In this document: positions 12,360 to 33,322 of the stretch, piece by piece
Layout of the letters: each line of letters opens with the position of its first letter
Position numbering within the stretch: the stretch's first letter is position 1
Origin: Aphrophora alni
Taxonomy: Eukaryota; Arthropoda; Insecta; Hemiptera; Aphrophoridae
Length of the DNA: 64,000 bases
Direction: 5' to 3'
Assembly (NCBI GenBank): GCA_963513935.1
Contig: OY740770.1
Coordinates: 89,650,198 to 89,714,197, forward strand
Translations under genes and position numbers: made by a program
Notes under the pieces: model-generated
The model's database searches: none
What the model was told of the DNA's origin: nothing
What the model saw: the letters and a program-made list of their open reading frames with translations, nothing else

Positions 12360-15325
12360 AAAACACGTTAACGTAACATATATATTCAATTTGCCAAAAT
12401 ATTCAATTGAATCTTAATTTCTAACTCCTGATGATAATTGTGAATATTCCCTTCACACATACACACTCCACAACCGAAATATAGAAAAATTTTTTTTTTT
12501 ATTTTAAAATTATCTACTAAATATCGTAACGTTTTGGCTATAATACATGTAACTAATCAAAGTTTAAGTAAATATTGTAATATTTTTTTAGGCAAAATGT
12601 AATAATCCCTTGAAAATATTCATCTTCTTCTGCTAAAATAAATCCAATTTTTAATAAAGAATACAGTTTTGAAATACTTAGGTTTATTGCATAAATTTAA
12701 AGTAGATACAATTTATTGAATATAATATTTATGTTTAACATTTTACTTGTAGAAAATTATTTAAATTATCCCAAACAGTAATTGTTTCAAGGATTTCTGA
12801 TTCTGTAGCTGCAGCTGTTTAGGTATATCTTCGACCATAAATGATGGCAAAAACAGTTAGATACATTGAACTCTAATAATCATTTTAAAAATAATAAGCA
12901 TAATAATAAATATAAGTGGTAATTTAGTAAACGACAAATTCTGTAGTAAAAAAAATATATAAGAGTAGTTATCCAGATGCTAAAAATAGTGTCGTCTAGA
13001 ACCTGTTTTATTGAAGGCATGTGACAAAATCACTTCTCAAATACTGTCACCTGTTTCTATTTCTTCATCTATAGGAATGCATTAATTTAGTTTCCCCTTT
13101 TAAACAAAATCTACTAGGTAACGTATTGTACAGACTTAAAACCATCCAACGATTTTGACTTTATGACAAATTGCGTGTCTTTGTTATTATTACTTTATAT
13201 GTACTCTAACGATAGAATTTTTATATATGATAAATAAACCCTAAAATAGATTATATTATTTAATTTTGTTATTATTCAACTTCTCTTTTGTTCATTTTTT
13301 TATTGATTAATTATCTAAAATTCACGGTTCCCTAAAAATATCTTAATAGAGATGGTAGCAAAAACTCAGTAGTAAAATAGAATAAAACAAAATTATATAC
13401 AGTTTGTTACAATATTATTCAAATTGATTTAATATAAAGAGTCTTCCACATCGAGGATTCTAATTAGTCCAACTGACAGTACCGGATGATTTACCGTAAT
13501 GTTCTTAAATGTGTTTATTTTATTTTATTTTATTTATTTTTATTTTTTACAATGATTGCTACGTAATTAACTTTTACTTACATTATGAAAAACTTGGGGA
13601 ATATGCGTAGTAAATAGGAGACAAGCGATTAGGAAATTATTTTCTAACGTCAATAGAGTAACTATTTAATTAATGATTGTCGTCCATTGTAACGAAAAAA
13701 GAGGTGTTTTGTTTGCTTTTAGTTATGATGATATAAATTAATAACCACCTTCAGTAGTAATATATACTCAATTTGAATTTATAAACATAACATTTAAAAC
13801 TGGTGTGAGAACTTCATTCGCTTCCACTGAAAACAAATCAAGACCGCGTTAGCAATATACAAAGCATTGTAAATATTTTTTTTAAATTGTCAAACAAATA
13901 TAATTTCGTTTATAATTTGTATAGACTTCTGAAACTAGATGTACTACATAATTGGATTACAAATAAACACTAAACATAATGATAGATTTATTATTTTTTT
14001 ACTAATATGAATATGACATAATCCAATCGATAAATGTTTAGGACCTTGTTTGTCATTTAATTTTGAGAAATATAAAACTTGTTTGTTTTGAAATTTAATT
14101 AAAATTTGTAATCTTACTAACGAACGGTTCGTCACGTACTTAATTAATCGTGAATTGTTCTCTAAGCAATTAGATCGTAGTCGGTAAGCAAAACCATTAA
14201 TATACACCCAAGTGTGTTATATACAATTTCGAAAATAAAGACGAATCCATAAATATTAAAAGTATTTTTAATGTAGGAATCATCGTAACATTTATAGAGT
14301 TTCCAATGAACGTATTATGCAATTTATTCTTTTTGAATCATCTGAATGAAGAATACAAAATAATCAGTTATTTATGTATTACTAAATTTGGCAGAAAGGA
14401 GACTGGTTTTAACTTGTGATATTGTTATACTCACTAAATTGACATGAGCCCGGGGACTATGTGAAAACCATAATCAGGTTTTATCATATTTTTTTTTTAA
14501 AAAACAAGGAGGTAACATTACTAGTGTTGGATATCAGTATATTATTACACTTTCAAGGAAAATCTTCCAATTGAACCAATATTTCCAATTAAATTTAAGT
14601 AGATATTAACAACTATATCACAAATATATCATCTAAACTTCAATAGCGATATATATATAATATAGATAGATAGAGAGATAAAACTGAAAAAGCACAACCT
14701 ACAAAAATCTGATCGATTTCACAACCAAACTACGTATTCACTTAGTGGTTGTGAAGAGGAGAGGCTCTTGTTGCTGGAAACAAATATAAAATTAAAAGAT
14801 ACAGTATAAATAAAGATGTATTGAAAATGTATATATGTTTTTATTCATACTCTTGGTAAAACAATTGGTTAAAACTTTAATTTAAAGAATTTACACTTAT
14901 AGGAATATAATTAGAGAAAAGTATGAAGAAATAATAGAGACAATATGTGACTACCAGTTGATCGGGAGGCCAACATAATAGGCTGCAAATAGTAAGTATA
15001 TTCCAGATTAGATTTTAATTGTTCTAAAAAGAGTTGTAAAAACTCACTATATGAGCATAGAAAACAAATACAACTTTTCTGCAGAAGAAAAAACTATGAT
15101 TTTCATAATGACACAGTCAAAAATTATTTGACATCAGTTAACATCATTATGCAACAAAAACCTAATGAGGTATATTTATGAAAGATATTCACACGAAAAC
15201 AGATCTATATTTTTATTATTATATCTAAAAATTAGACAGAGAATTTTTGTAAAAAGCTGTAATGAGGTAGTGCATTAATTGGTAGAAGGCTATTATCTAG
15301 AGTCGAAATAAAAGTATATCGTAAC

Positions 15326-15327
<2 letters not shown>
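12360..15327. other. AT-rich non-coding stretch
   Basis: No supported gene was found. The longest minus-strand frame (13944-14207) lacks an ATG start and resembles nothing I know. Short T-rich tracts occur near 13515-13550. Confidence 0.45.

Positions 15328-15405
<78 letters not shown>
15328..15405. repeat. (GT)n tract 1, left boundary of the tandem duplication
   Basis: About 39 GT units. The tract ends exactly where duplicated segment P begins. The same junction recurs at 18071/18072. Confidence 0.9.
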
Positions 15406-15407
<2 letters not shown>

Positions 15408-15652
15408 TGCCACGCTTCGCTCCAGTCGCGACGGTCCTTAATTCGTGCCCCACGTTGTAACGCTACTTACCACGCTACGCTCCTTCTCTGACGGTCGGTA
15501 ATTCGTGCCGCACGTTGGAAGGCTACTTACCACGCTCTCTCCTGTCGCGAAATTTAATAATTCGCTGTAGGATCGCCACCGATAGGGCGAACCACCTTTC
15601 AGCTCAGAACTAACGCGGACAAGGCCAAGATGCTCACTTTTACCTTTTATGC
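15406..15652. repeat. Duplicated segment P, copy 1, with 60-bp internal tandem repeats
   Basis: This 247-bp GC-rich segment matches 18072-18318 almost base for base. It contains about 2.5 copies of a 60-bp repeat: CACGCTTCGC at 15411, CACGCTACGC at 15471 and CACGCTCTCT at 15531. Its right end (TTTTATGC) joins segment Q directly, so it represents the empty target site of the LTR-like insertion in the second copy. No clear protein is encoded. Confidence 0.85.
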
Positions 15653-18318
<2,666 letters not shown>

Positions 18319-20228
18319 TGTTACCAGGGGACTTAAATTTAAGAAAGGCGGAACCAAATGGTAACAATGTTTGAAAAGAAAAATTAAAAAAAAAGACAAA
18401 AACAAATTTAGTAGTTAACAAGGCTCAAGTTTATTGAAACAAAAGAAATTTTGACGGTTCAGATTTTATCATTTACAACTTAGAAAGGCATCCTGAGACA
18501 AATCATCATAAACAGCTTATGATTAACAATATTATAATTAAAAGGTTATACGCCCTTAATGTAAAATATTATAATTTAAACAAAAAATTAATCAATAGAT
18601 TCTGAAAATTTATCCCCCCTTTTTAGTTTATATATTTTATAGTTACAAAATTTAACAAAAGACAATGAGCACAGCTTAACAATTAACAGGATTATAATTA
18701 ATCCAAAAAAAAGATTATACGCCCTTAATGTACAATTAAAATAAAAAAGATGAAAAGATACTGATATTTATTTCCCCCCCTTTTGACTTTATGAGATGAT
18801 AGTTTTTTTTAAAACAGTTACATAATATTACTTATTTGACAAATTTCTTAAATGCTATATTGGCCAATAAATATATATATGTTTTAGATAAAAGAATTTA
18901 TTATAAAATGAGAAGTTTACTTTAAAAGGAGAAATGAAATTTTGAAGATTAAATTTTATTAATTGACGTCAATTATATTAATTTAGAAAATAACCTCTTG
19001 GAGGTTGTTAGGACCGAAAGTTTGCATGCAGGCTCCACCCCAAAAAATATTTTATATATTTTATAATTAATTACACAAGTCTACATCTAAAAGATAGTTT
19101 TTTAAGAAAACATATTCGCTGAAATAAGTTTAGGCACATATACAATATGAGTTTAATTAGAGTTCTATAAAGTCAGTTTTTGTAATATCACTTTTGTGCA
19201 CGTGAAACTCTGAAGCTATGTTGGATAAAACGTGTTTTGTTAACAGGACGAAACATGTTTAGATCTTTTGCTGTGTTTCTTCTACCAGCATATTAGCTAT
19301 GGCAAAAAACATGTTTTTTAGCGTCTTGTACAAAATCAGACATGTTTTAGCATTAATGTTCATTATTAAAGAAAATATCTGGTTATTTGTCAAAATCAAA
19401 GAAAATTGATTGTATAACAGAAATTCGTTAAGATTGTACTTAAAAGCTTCTTAGATGATTATAAATCTATTTATATATATTTAATTTGTTTGAAACAAAG
19501 CTTGTATAAGACTTGCAAAGATCTGCAAAGTCTGTAAAACGAAATTTTCTGATTTAGAAACGATTTCTCCAATTGTTTTATATTTGACATGTTCAATAAG
19601 ATATTTTGATCATTTAAAGTTCAACATTAGTTTGCACATATTTCACATGATTGTTCAAAACTCAAAATGTGCCTTTGCAAGGTTTTGTAAAGTATGTTTT
19701 AACAAAAGAAAATTTTTATAATTATTGAGTTTCAAAAGAACATTGAATATTAAATAAAACATGAAATACATATTTTAAAGAATACATGATAATTAATAAA
19801 TTATTTTAAAGCATTAACAAAAATTTAAAATATGTACCTGGAAAAATCCTGTCGCAGATCACGTAAGCTTGTGCCGTGGAAACGAAAATTTATTAAACAT
19901 TTTAGAACTAACATGCACAAAAACTGTAGATTAACATTGTTAAAAAAAACTGAGGTAGAAATTTTGAAGACCAAGAAGGAAATTCATCTCTAACGTAACT
20001 AAGTGTAGAAGTCAGACATTGTTTGTGACTACAGGTAGACTCGCATACCGGTATTTTAGAAGATAGGCTGTCTTGCCGTCGTACTTTACCCTCTGATATC
20101 ATACGATGATTTTGTTTTTGAGCAATGTCGCCAGGTGGCAGCATCTGTCAAGCGACGGAAGTTGTATGTGGAGAACGAGTTAATGAAATTTATTTTGCAG
20201 GATTGATTTTTTGAATTTGAATGCTACA
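18319..20228. mobile_element. LTR-like insertion (1,910 bp, TG...CA, 4-bp target duplication)
   Basis: The insertion begins TGTTACCAGGGG and ends GCTACA. It is flanked by direct ATGC repeats (18315-18318 and 20229-20232), and the other unit keeps the uninterrupted site. TG...CA ends with a 4-bp duplication fit a solo LTR of an LTR retrotransposon. Inside are two imperfect direct repeats (about 18520-18620 and 18665-18780), each with ATACGCCCTTAATGTA and a C-run. A GC-richer 3' part lies at 19840-20160. No gag or pol frame is present. The orientation of the element and its superfamily are not resolved. Confidence 0.65.
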
Positions 20229-20232
20229 ATGC

Positions 20233-27547
<7,315 letters not shown>

Positions 27548-27574
<27 letters not shown>
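27548..27574. repeat. Poly(T) tract
   Basis: An uninterrupted run of about 27 T residues. It could be the A-tail of a minus-strand retroposed sequence, but no body was recognised next to it. Confidence 0.85.
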
Positions 27575-27578
<4 letters not shown>

Positions 27579-28231
27579 CTTATTATTATACTGAGAAATT
27601 TACTATTTACAAAAGTGTAATTTTTATATTAAAATGGTAAGTTAGATAATAAAAAAATAATAATTCCAGACAACTGAAGGTCATTTTAAGTTACAAATTA
27701 CCTGGATCTAGGCTTTTATATTGTATAAAACTGTTTAGATATGATATTCAGTTTAAATGTTTTGCTGTATTACATTTGTTGTCAATAATTGTTGTTGCGT
27801 TGAGAGAAGATTTATTGGTCTGTTTTTCAAGTTATGTTTTTGTTTTGATTAGTTAAGGTGTTAAGCTTCAATACTTTGCGTTTAATTGCGTGAGCGTATG
27901 CAACGTACTCGTGCTTGTGATTGTGATTACACTGCATGCACGCGTGAACTGTCGTTTAGGCGGTAATAGCCCAGAGAAACACACACAAAGACAGAGCAGA
28001 CAAATGAAAGTCATCATCTTGCTATTTATTTTTAAGTGGATGTCTATTTTCATAAACAAAGACCCATATATAAGATTGGATTATAATCTGAAATTTAGGC
28101 AACATCAACAACAAAAATGTAGCGCAACCTCTCACTGACATTTACTATACTTTTTACATCTACTGCTTTAGTTAGTTTTATTTTATTGTGATTTAAATAC
28201 TCAAATAATGTTAACAATAACTATTCCTAAG

Positions 28232-28370
28232 TGATCTGCTAGCTCAGTGTTTAAGGGCGTCACTCTCTGATCTATAGTGGCACTTGAGATGGTAGGTTTG
28301 AATTCTCAAGGACACAAGGTTTATCTGTGCAGTTTGTTTCTATCCAGCCTGCGGTATGACGGTGAGAGGG
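28232..28370 (+). mobile_element. tRNA-derived SINE-like head
   Basis: TAGCTCAGTGTTTAAGG near 28240 resembles a tRNA/SINE A box, and GGTTTGAATTC at 28295-28305 resembles a B box (GGTTCRANTCC) about 55 bases downstream. The segment does not fold into an obvious cloverleaf with a paired acceptor stem, so a SINE is more likely than a functional tRNA. The sequence after the B box is moderately GC-rich and runs into the GCTGCTAA-rich block. Confidence 0.45.
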
Positions 28371-28387
28371 CCTTAGTGATGGACAAA

Positions 28388-28470
28388 ACTGCTAACTATA
28401 GTTAGCAGCTAGCTGCTAATGCTAATTTTGATTAGCAGCTAAAATTAGCAACTGCTAACTGTCGTATGCA
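28388..28470. repeat. Nested palindromic GCTGCTAA/TTAGCAGC cluster
   Basis: Repeated alternating-strand copies of TTAGCAGC, GCTGCTAA and GCTAACT form palindromes, including GCTAACTATAGTTAGC and AGCAGCTAGCTGCT. The preceding TAGTGATGGACAAAACT resembles some hAT terminal sequences, but no opposite terminus or target duplication was found. Confidence 0.55.
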
Positions 28471-29620
28471 ATGATAAATAAGCAGTAGTGAGTAGGCTGC
28501 TAAACTAAATAGAAAGTCATTTGATCTGTTATCGTCTATAGCTAGATTCTTGGAATCTACCAAGTATCAATTCGTGGAAGTGTCGGCTTGGCACAATAAC
28601 AGTATCTGTCTTGACTTTGTTTATTTATTTATTACAGGCAACTCGTTACTCTTGACTGTTTATTATAAAGAATTTTGTGTATTAGCTTAACAATAACCAT
28701 TTTCAATTTCAATTTTTAATTAGTCCTTTAGACAATTTTCTTTTGTTTAAGACAGATAAATTATAAATATACAAGTCAAAACAGTTAAACAAATAAACAA
28801 CAACAACAAATTAAAATCATTCTTAAAGTAAAATGTATAATCAATCCACAAAATAAGCTCTATTTAAACCAAAATTTACATATCCCAATTTACAACCTAC
28901 AACCTAAATCTATGCCTTAGTTGTTGAGAGATGCAATTGTGTAGCCAATGTCAACAAAATACAAAATTAAATTGCAATACTCTAACATTAAGCCACAAAG
29001 CCAACTGTCTGTTAAATTAGTTTCCATTCAGTAACAATAGCCTCTCTGTCAAACAGATATTAATTGTATTTTTATTAAAAATTAAAAGAATTTACATCTG
29101 TTATTGTGTAAAGCTTTAGTAAATTAGTATTGGGAGCATCGGTATCAAACCGTTCTTCAGTAAAACATTTAAACTTGGGTTGCTGTTCGCTAAATTAACT
29201 ATGTATTTGTAAACTTTGTAATTGTTGCCCTCCTCCAACATAAAATTACGTTTTATAAATGACTATTTCAATTCAGAATTAATTCGCTTTCACAAATAAT
29301 ACATTCGCAAATATAATAATTTATATATAAAATTAGTAAACACTTCATGACACTTATTGTTTAAAATTTAACTAGTACGTTATATTTTGAATGTGAAGGT
29401 AATTGTGTAGTTTTTTTTGTTATCATAATACATAATAGTATTAACCGGTGTATTTAGGAGTTACATATGAAACTATTATTTTATTTTCTCGATTTTCTGT
29501 TGTTTTGTAATAATCTATATTCTCTAGTATATATTTTAACATCGTTTAAATTTTTGATGATAGAGTAAATATTTCAAACTATACAAAGTTTTAATTAAAA
29601 AAGGCAAAATAATAATATCG
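28471..29620. other. AT-rich non-coding stretch
   Basis: No gene, RNA or element boundary was recognised between the palindromic cluster and the piggyBac left end. Confidence 0.45.
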
Positions 29621-30570
29621 TTTCATTAAAAACTCTTATTTCGTGTTTTTGTTTTTGCTATAAATGCATATCGTTTTATAGTGGTTGACTCTTGTTTCAA
29701 GTGTTTTTCAAACTCTAAGCAGAATATTGACTGAATCAGTTGATTTTTTTCGTTTGAACTGGGTATGTTCATAATTGTGAGCATTCGTTCTATAAGCTAA
29801 CAGCGACTGCAGCGTTATTTCTCGACTTTGGAAAGAGTTTTTACGAGGTGAATGCAACATAGCTGACCCATCAACAAGCCGTAGTGGTAAGTACAATTTG
29901 TAAACGCTATAATAAATGTTCTAATTATATTTTTAGTCATCTAAAGCATGGATTCGCTAGTGAAATACATGCGAATGACTCTTAATCACTAACGTCACTC
30001 TAAATAAGTTATAAAGTTTGTATTGACTGTTCAAATAACGATGTTCATTATTACGAACATACTGCGCCGAGCGTTGTTGGAAGTCATCATAACCTCAGCG
30101 CGATGAAAATGCTTCCCGCCCTATTTTATGATTTGAATTTCATTATAAAATACAGTTAATTTCTTGATGATTGTTTTCATGCACTTATAAAATTCTCATT
30201 CGAATATAAATTTCATTGAAATCCTATTTCTTGTCTTCAATGTAATAAGTACAGTAACCCCATAGTTATTATTGTGACTGTTATAAAAACTGTATTTGCT
30301 AGTGATAAGAAATTTGCAAAACAATTTTATTTTTTTCTGTAAATTGTAACACCTCTAAAATTTATGTTTTGCGGTAAATACTTTCTGATTAATACACATA
30401 TGATTCAATGATAATTCTGTGATTTCAAACCATAAAAAATTCAACTTCCTCAAGTTGATGATCGGCAGATCGAACTTTTGATTGGCTGATGTTTTTTGTT
30501 GATATTATTGTTCTAATTTCTTTTGAATTGATTCAAGTGATGAATTTTTGAACCATGGGCTATGAAATAG

Positions 30571-32403
30571 AGCTCATCTGTTACAGATGAGCCTCTTCAT
30601 ATTGAAAGCGATGCAGCAACAATACTTGATCTGCTTGAGAGTGGGAGTATTTCTGATCTTGAGGAACTCTTGAGCGACCAGGAAGATGTAGACATCACTC
30701 TACCTGAAGTCACCAGTTCTGGGAAGAGAGTAGGCGCTGATGTTATACGCCCTGAGGAGGAACAGCAATTGGAAAACTCTCCTGAAGTGGAAGATAGCAG
30801 TGCTCACGTTGCTACTAATGATTTCAATCATTCAAGTGATAATCCTGTTCCTGAAGTAACTACCTCCAAAGAGAGAATGAGATGGCTGCGACAGAAATTT
30901 ATTCAACCACCAATGGAGCCAGTTGAGTTTTCAGTAAGAAATCCTAGTGTGAAGACGCCTCTAGAGTATTTTGAGAAATATTTTGATAATACTCTATTTG
31001 AAGACTTTGTAAAATATACAAATATGTACGCCTTACAAAAAGATATTAAAAATTTCAAACCAACGACCCTGACTGAGATGAGATCATTCTTTGTACTTCA
31101 TATTGCTGCTGTAGGGACATTGTAATTTCCAAGAATCCAGCTATGCTGGAACAAAGCTTTAGGGATTAAATTATTCCTCGTCACAATGCCCAGAGACAGA
31201 TTTTTCCAACTACAGAATAATTTGCATATTGTGAATTTATTAGACATTCCAACAACTAATAAAGACAGGTTATACAAAGTGCGTCCGGTATTTGATGCTC
31301 TGAGGAAGCAGTGTCTTGAACTGGAACTTGATGAACATTTGTGTGTGGATGAGCAAGTTATTCCTTTCAGAGGCAGGTTAAATATAAAACAGTATATAAA
31401 AGGAAAACCAATGACCTGGGGAATAAAAGTGTTTGTACTTTTTGGGAAGTCTGGGCAAGCATTTGACTTCGTCATTTATCAGGGATCACAAACTGGTCTC
31501 AATCCAACAAATTTGAAAAAAAAATGGTTTTGGTGCTTCTGTGGTGATCCAACTTTGTGAGAGAATCAAAAATGCTGGTCATAAATTATATTATGACAAC
31601 TATTTTTCTTCATACCACCTTCTTCAGATACTGAAAGCAAGAGGTATCTATGCAGCAGGAACGGTTAGAATAAATAGATTTTGCAGTCCTCCCCTTGTGA
31701 ATGACAAGGAAATGAAGAGGAAAGAGAGAGGTTTCATCGATGAAATTGTAACAATGGAGGGGGATGTAACATTAGGTAAATGGTTGGACAATTGATGTGT
31801 AACTCTTGCCTCAAACTTTGTTGGGTCAGGTACTGTTGATGAATGTAAGCGTTAGGACAGTTCAATAGCTCGCCCAGAAATAATAAAACTGTACAATTAT
31901 GGAATGGGAGGGGTTGACCTACTTGATCAGCTGATTTCGCTATACAGAATCTACATTCGTTCAAAAAGTGGACCCTAAGGATGATATTCCATGCAGTTGA
32001 TTTTGCGTTGACCAATTCCTGGCTCGAATACAAGAAAGACTGTAATGAGCTTGGTGTCAATGATAGAAAAGTGCTGGATTTCATGAATTTTCGAATGCAT
32101 GTAGCAGAAGCTCTTATAAAGGCAGGAAATCCCATTCTGAAATCCAAGCGTGGTCGACCTCGTTCAGATACACCTGCAAATGAAACAGCAAGGAGACGAA
32201 GACTTGCTGAAGAAGTCAGACCCATACAAGAAGTGAGAACAGACTTAGTTGATCACATGCCGCGTTTGGATCACAATAAGGATGGAAAACGCTGCAAAAA
32301 TGGGGGTTGCCAGAAAAAGACACATTTTTATTGTGACAAATGCAATGTGCACTTGTTCATAAAAAAGGAGAGGAATTGTTTTGTTGAATTTCATAGGAAA
32401 TGA
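30571..32403 (+). pseudogene. piggyBac transposase pseudogene (PGBD-like)
   Basis: DDE transposases of this family cut and paste at TTAA sites in the nucleus. The relic keeps an acidic N-terminal region (30571-30900), the transposase core and a C-terminal cysteine-rich zinc-binding domain (32285-32400, CKNGGC and CDKC motifs). All three catalytic Asp contexts are visible: CVDEQVIPFRGR, YYDNYFSSYHLL and GGVDLLDQ. The gene is broken by TAA at 31123, a one-base gain in the A-run at 31516-31524, TGA at 31793, TAG at 31853 and a one-base loss in the A-run near 31972-31976. No in-frame ATG is available, because TAG at 30568 closes the frame. An upstream exon or a further frameshift is possible. The family call is firm; the gene is clearly dead. 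Confidence 0.92.
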
Positions 32404-32920
32404 AAGAAATTCTCAATTAATTTTTTCTGAATACTAATTAATTTTATAAATGTTTTTGAATCTATAACTTGTTTATTTTATTATTAATTTGTATCCCATG
32501 TTTTATTTGTAATATGCGATATCTCGCTACATGTGTTTGTACAGTATATCCTTGTTTGTTTTCCACCTCATAAAAATTCATAGGAAATGAAAGACTGAAA
32601 AATTCTTAATTGATTTTTTCTGAATACTCGTTAATTTTTTAACAATTTATTTTTGTATCTAAAACTTGCTTATTTTATTATCAATTTGTATTATATGCGA
32701 TATCTCGCTCCATGTGTTTGTGCAGTACTGGTATTTCCTGGTTAGTTGTTCAGCTAAAAAAAAATCGAATTCTAATTGATTTTTTTTTAAATTCTTACAT
32801 TAAATTTTTATATTGTTATAAATTGTTTATTATATTTTCAATTTGTATTTCATGTTTTCATGTTTTTTTTTCCTATTTGTGATATGTATTATATTCCACC
32901 ATATGCTTCTGTAAAGTAAA
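32391..32920. repeat. Three degenerate tandem copies (about 180 bp) of the transposase 3' end
   Basis: The last codons and 3' flank of the transposase (TCATAGGAAATGAAAG) recur at 32578, a period of 187 bp. Both copies contain TATGCGATATCTCGCT and CATGTGTTTGT. A third, more diverged copy runs from about 32755 to 32920. The repeat therefore arose inside the piggyBac element. Confidence 0.7.
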
Positions 32921-33314
32921 TTCTTGTTTTTTTTTTTTTTTCAACTCTTAGTTGCTATTTCTTTCTGTTTAATTTCCTGAAAGTCATTTTTGAAAAAAAT
33001 AGATGTTCATTTGATTTTTTTATGAATGAAAATACTGTACTTCATTTTGTTGATTGAAAGAATAGACTCCTTAGACATTATTGATACTAGAATCATTACT
33101 TTTGCTTGTTGACTGCTGAGCCGGATTGGTCATAATTATGAACATGGATCATTTCAATTTTATTAAAATTGATGAAAAATGAAAAAAAATCATATTTTTA
33201 GTTTTAGGAGACACTTTTAAGACTATTTAGCAAGACAATATTTTTTTGTTATGCACTATAATTCAGTAGTGAAGGGGTTAAAATTACTAAGCACAAAATC
33301 AATACTTACAATTA

Positions 33315-33322
33315 GTATAAAC
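33315..33322. other. Left 8-bp target site duplication of the hAT element
   Basis: GTATAAAC immediately precedes the terminal repeat and is repeated exactly at 36150-36157. Eight base pairs is the hallmark length for hAT elements. Confidence 0.93.

Larger units (their letters stand above)
29626..33281 (+). mobile_element. Decayed piggyBac-family transposon
   Basis: The body is the broken transposase at 30571-32403. The right end is GAAGGGGTTAA, with TTAA at 33278-33281, as expected for piggyBac target sites and CCC-type termini. A subterminal inverted repeat supports the limits: 29765-29787 (ATGTTCATAATTNTGA core) pairs with 33122-33145. Each arm lies about 135-140 bp inside a TTAA, 29626-29629 on the left. 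The left terminal repeat itself is too diverged to recognise, so that boundary is tentative. The element is non-autonomous in its present state. Confidence 0.5.

Noticed and set aside
13944..14207. 87-codon minus-strand frame
   Set aside because: No ATG start, mixed composition and no domain.
27890..28138. 82-codon frame with a hydrophobic start resembling a signal peptide
   Set aside because: It starts at GTG, has an overlapping frame on the other strand, and shows no motif or splice context.
29982..29985. TTAA considered as the piggyBac left end
   Set aside because: The following bases match the right terminus poorly, and the subterminal repeat at 29765 lies outside it.
31734..32225. 163-codon minus-strand frame over the piggyBac gene
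   Set aside because: Antisense shadow; the plus strand carries the recognisable piggyBac motifs.
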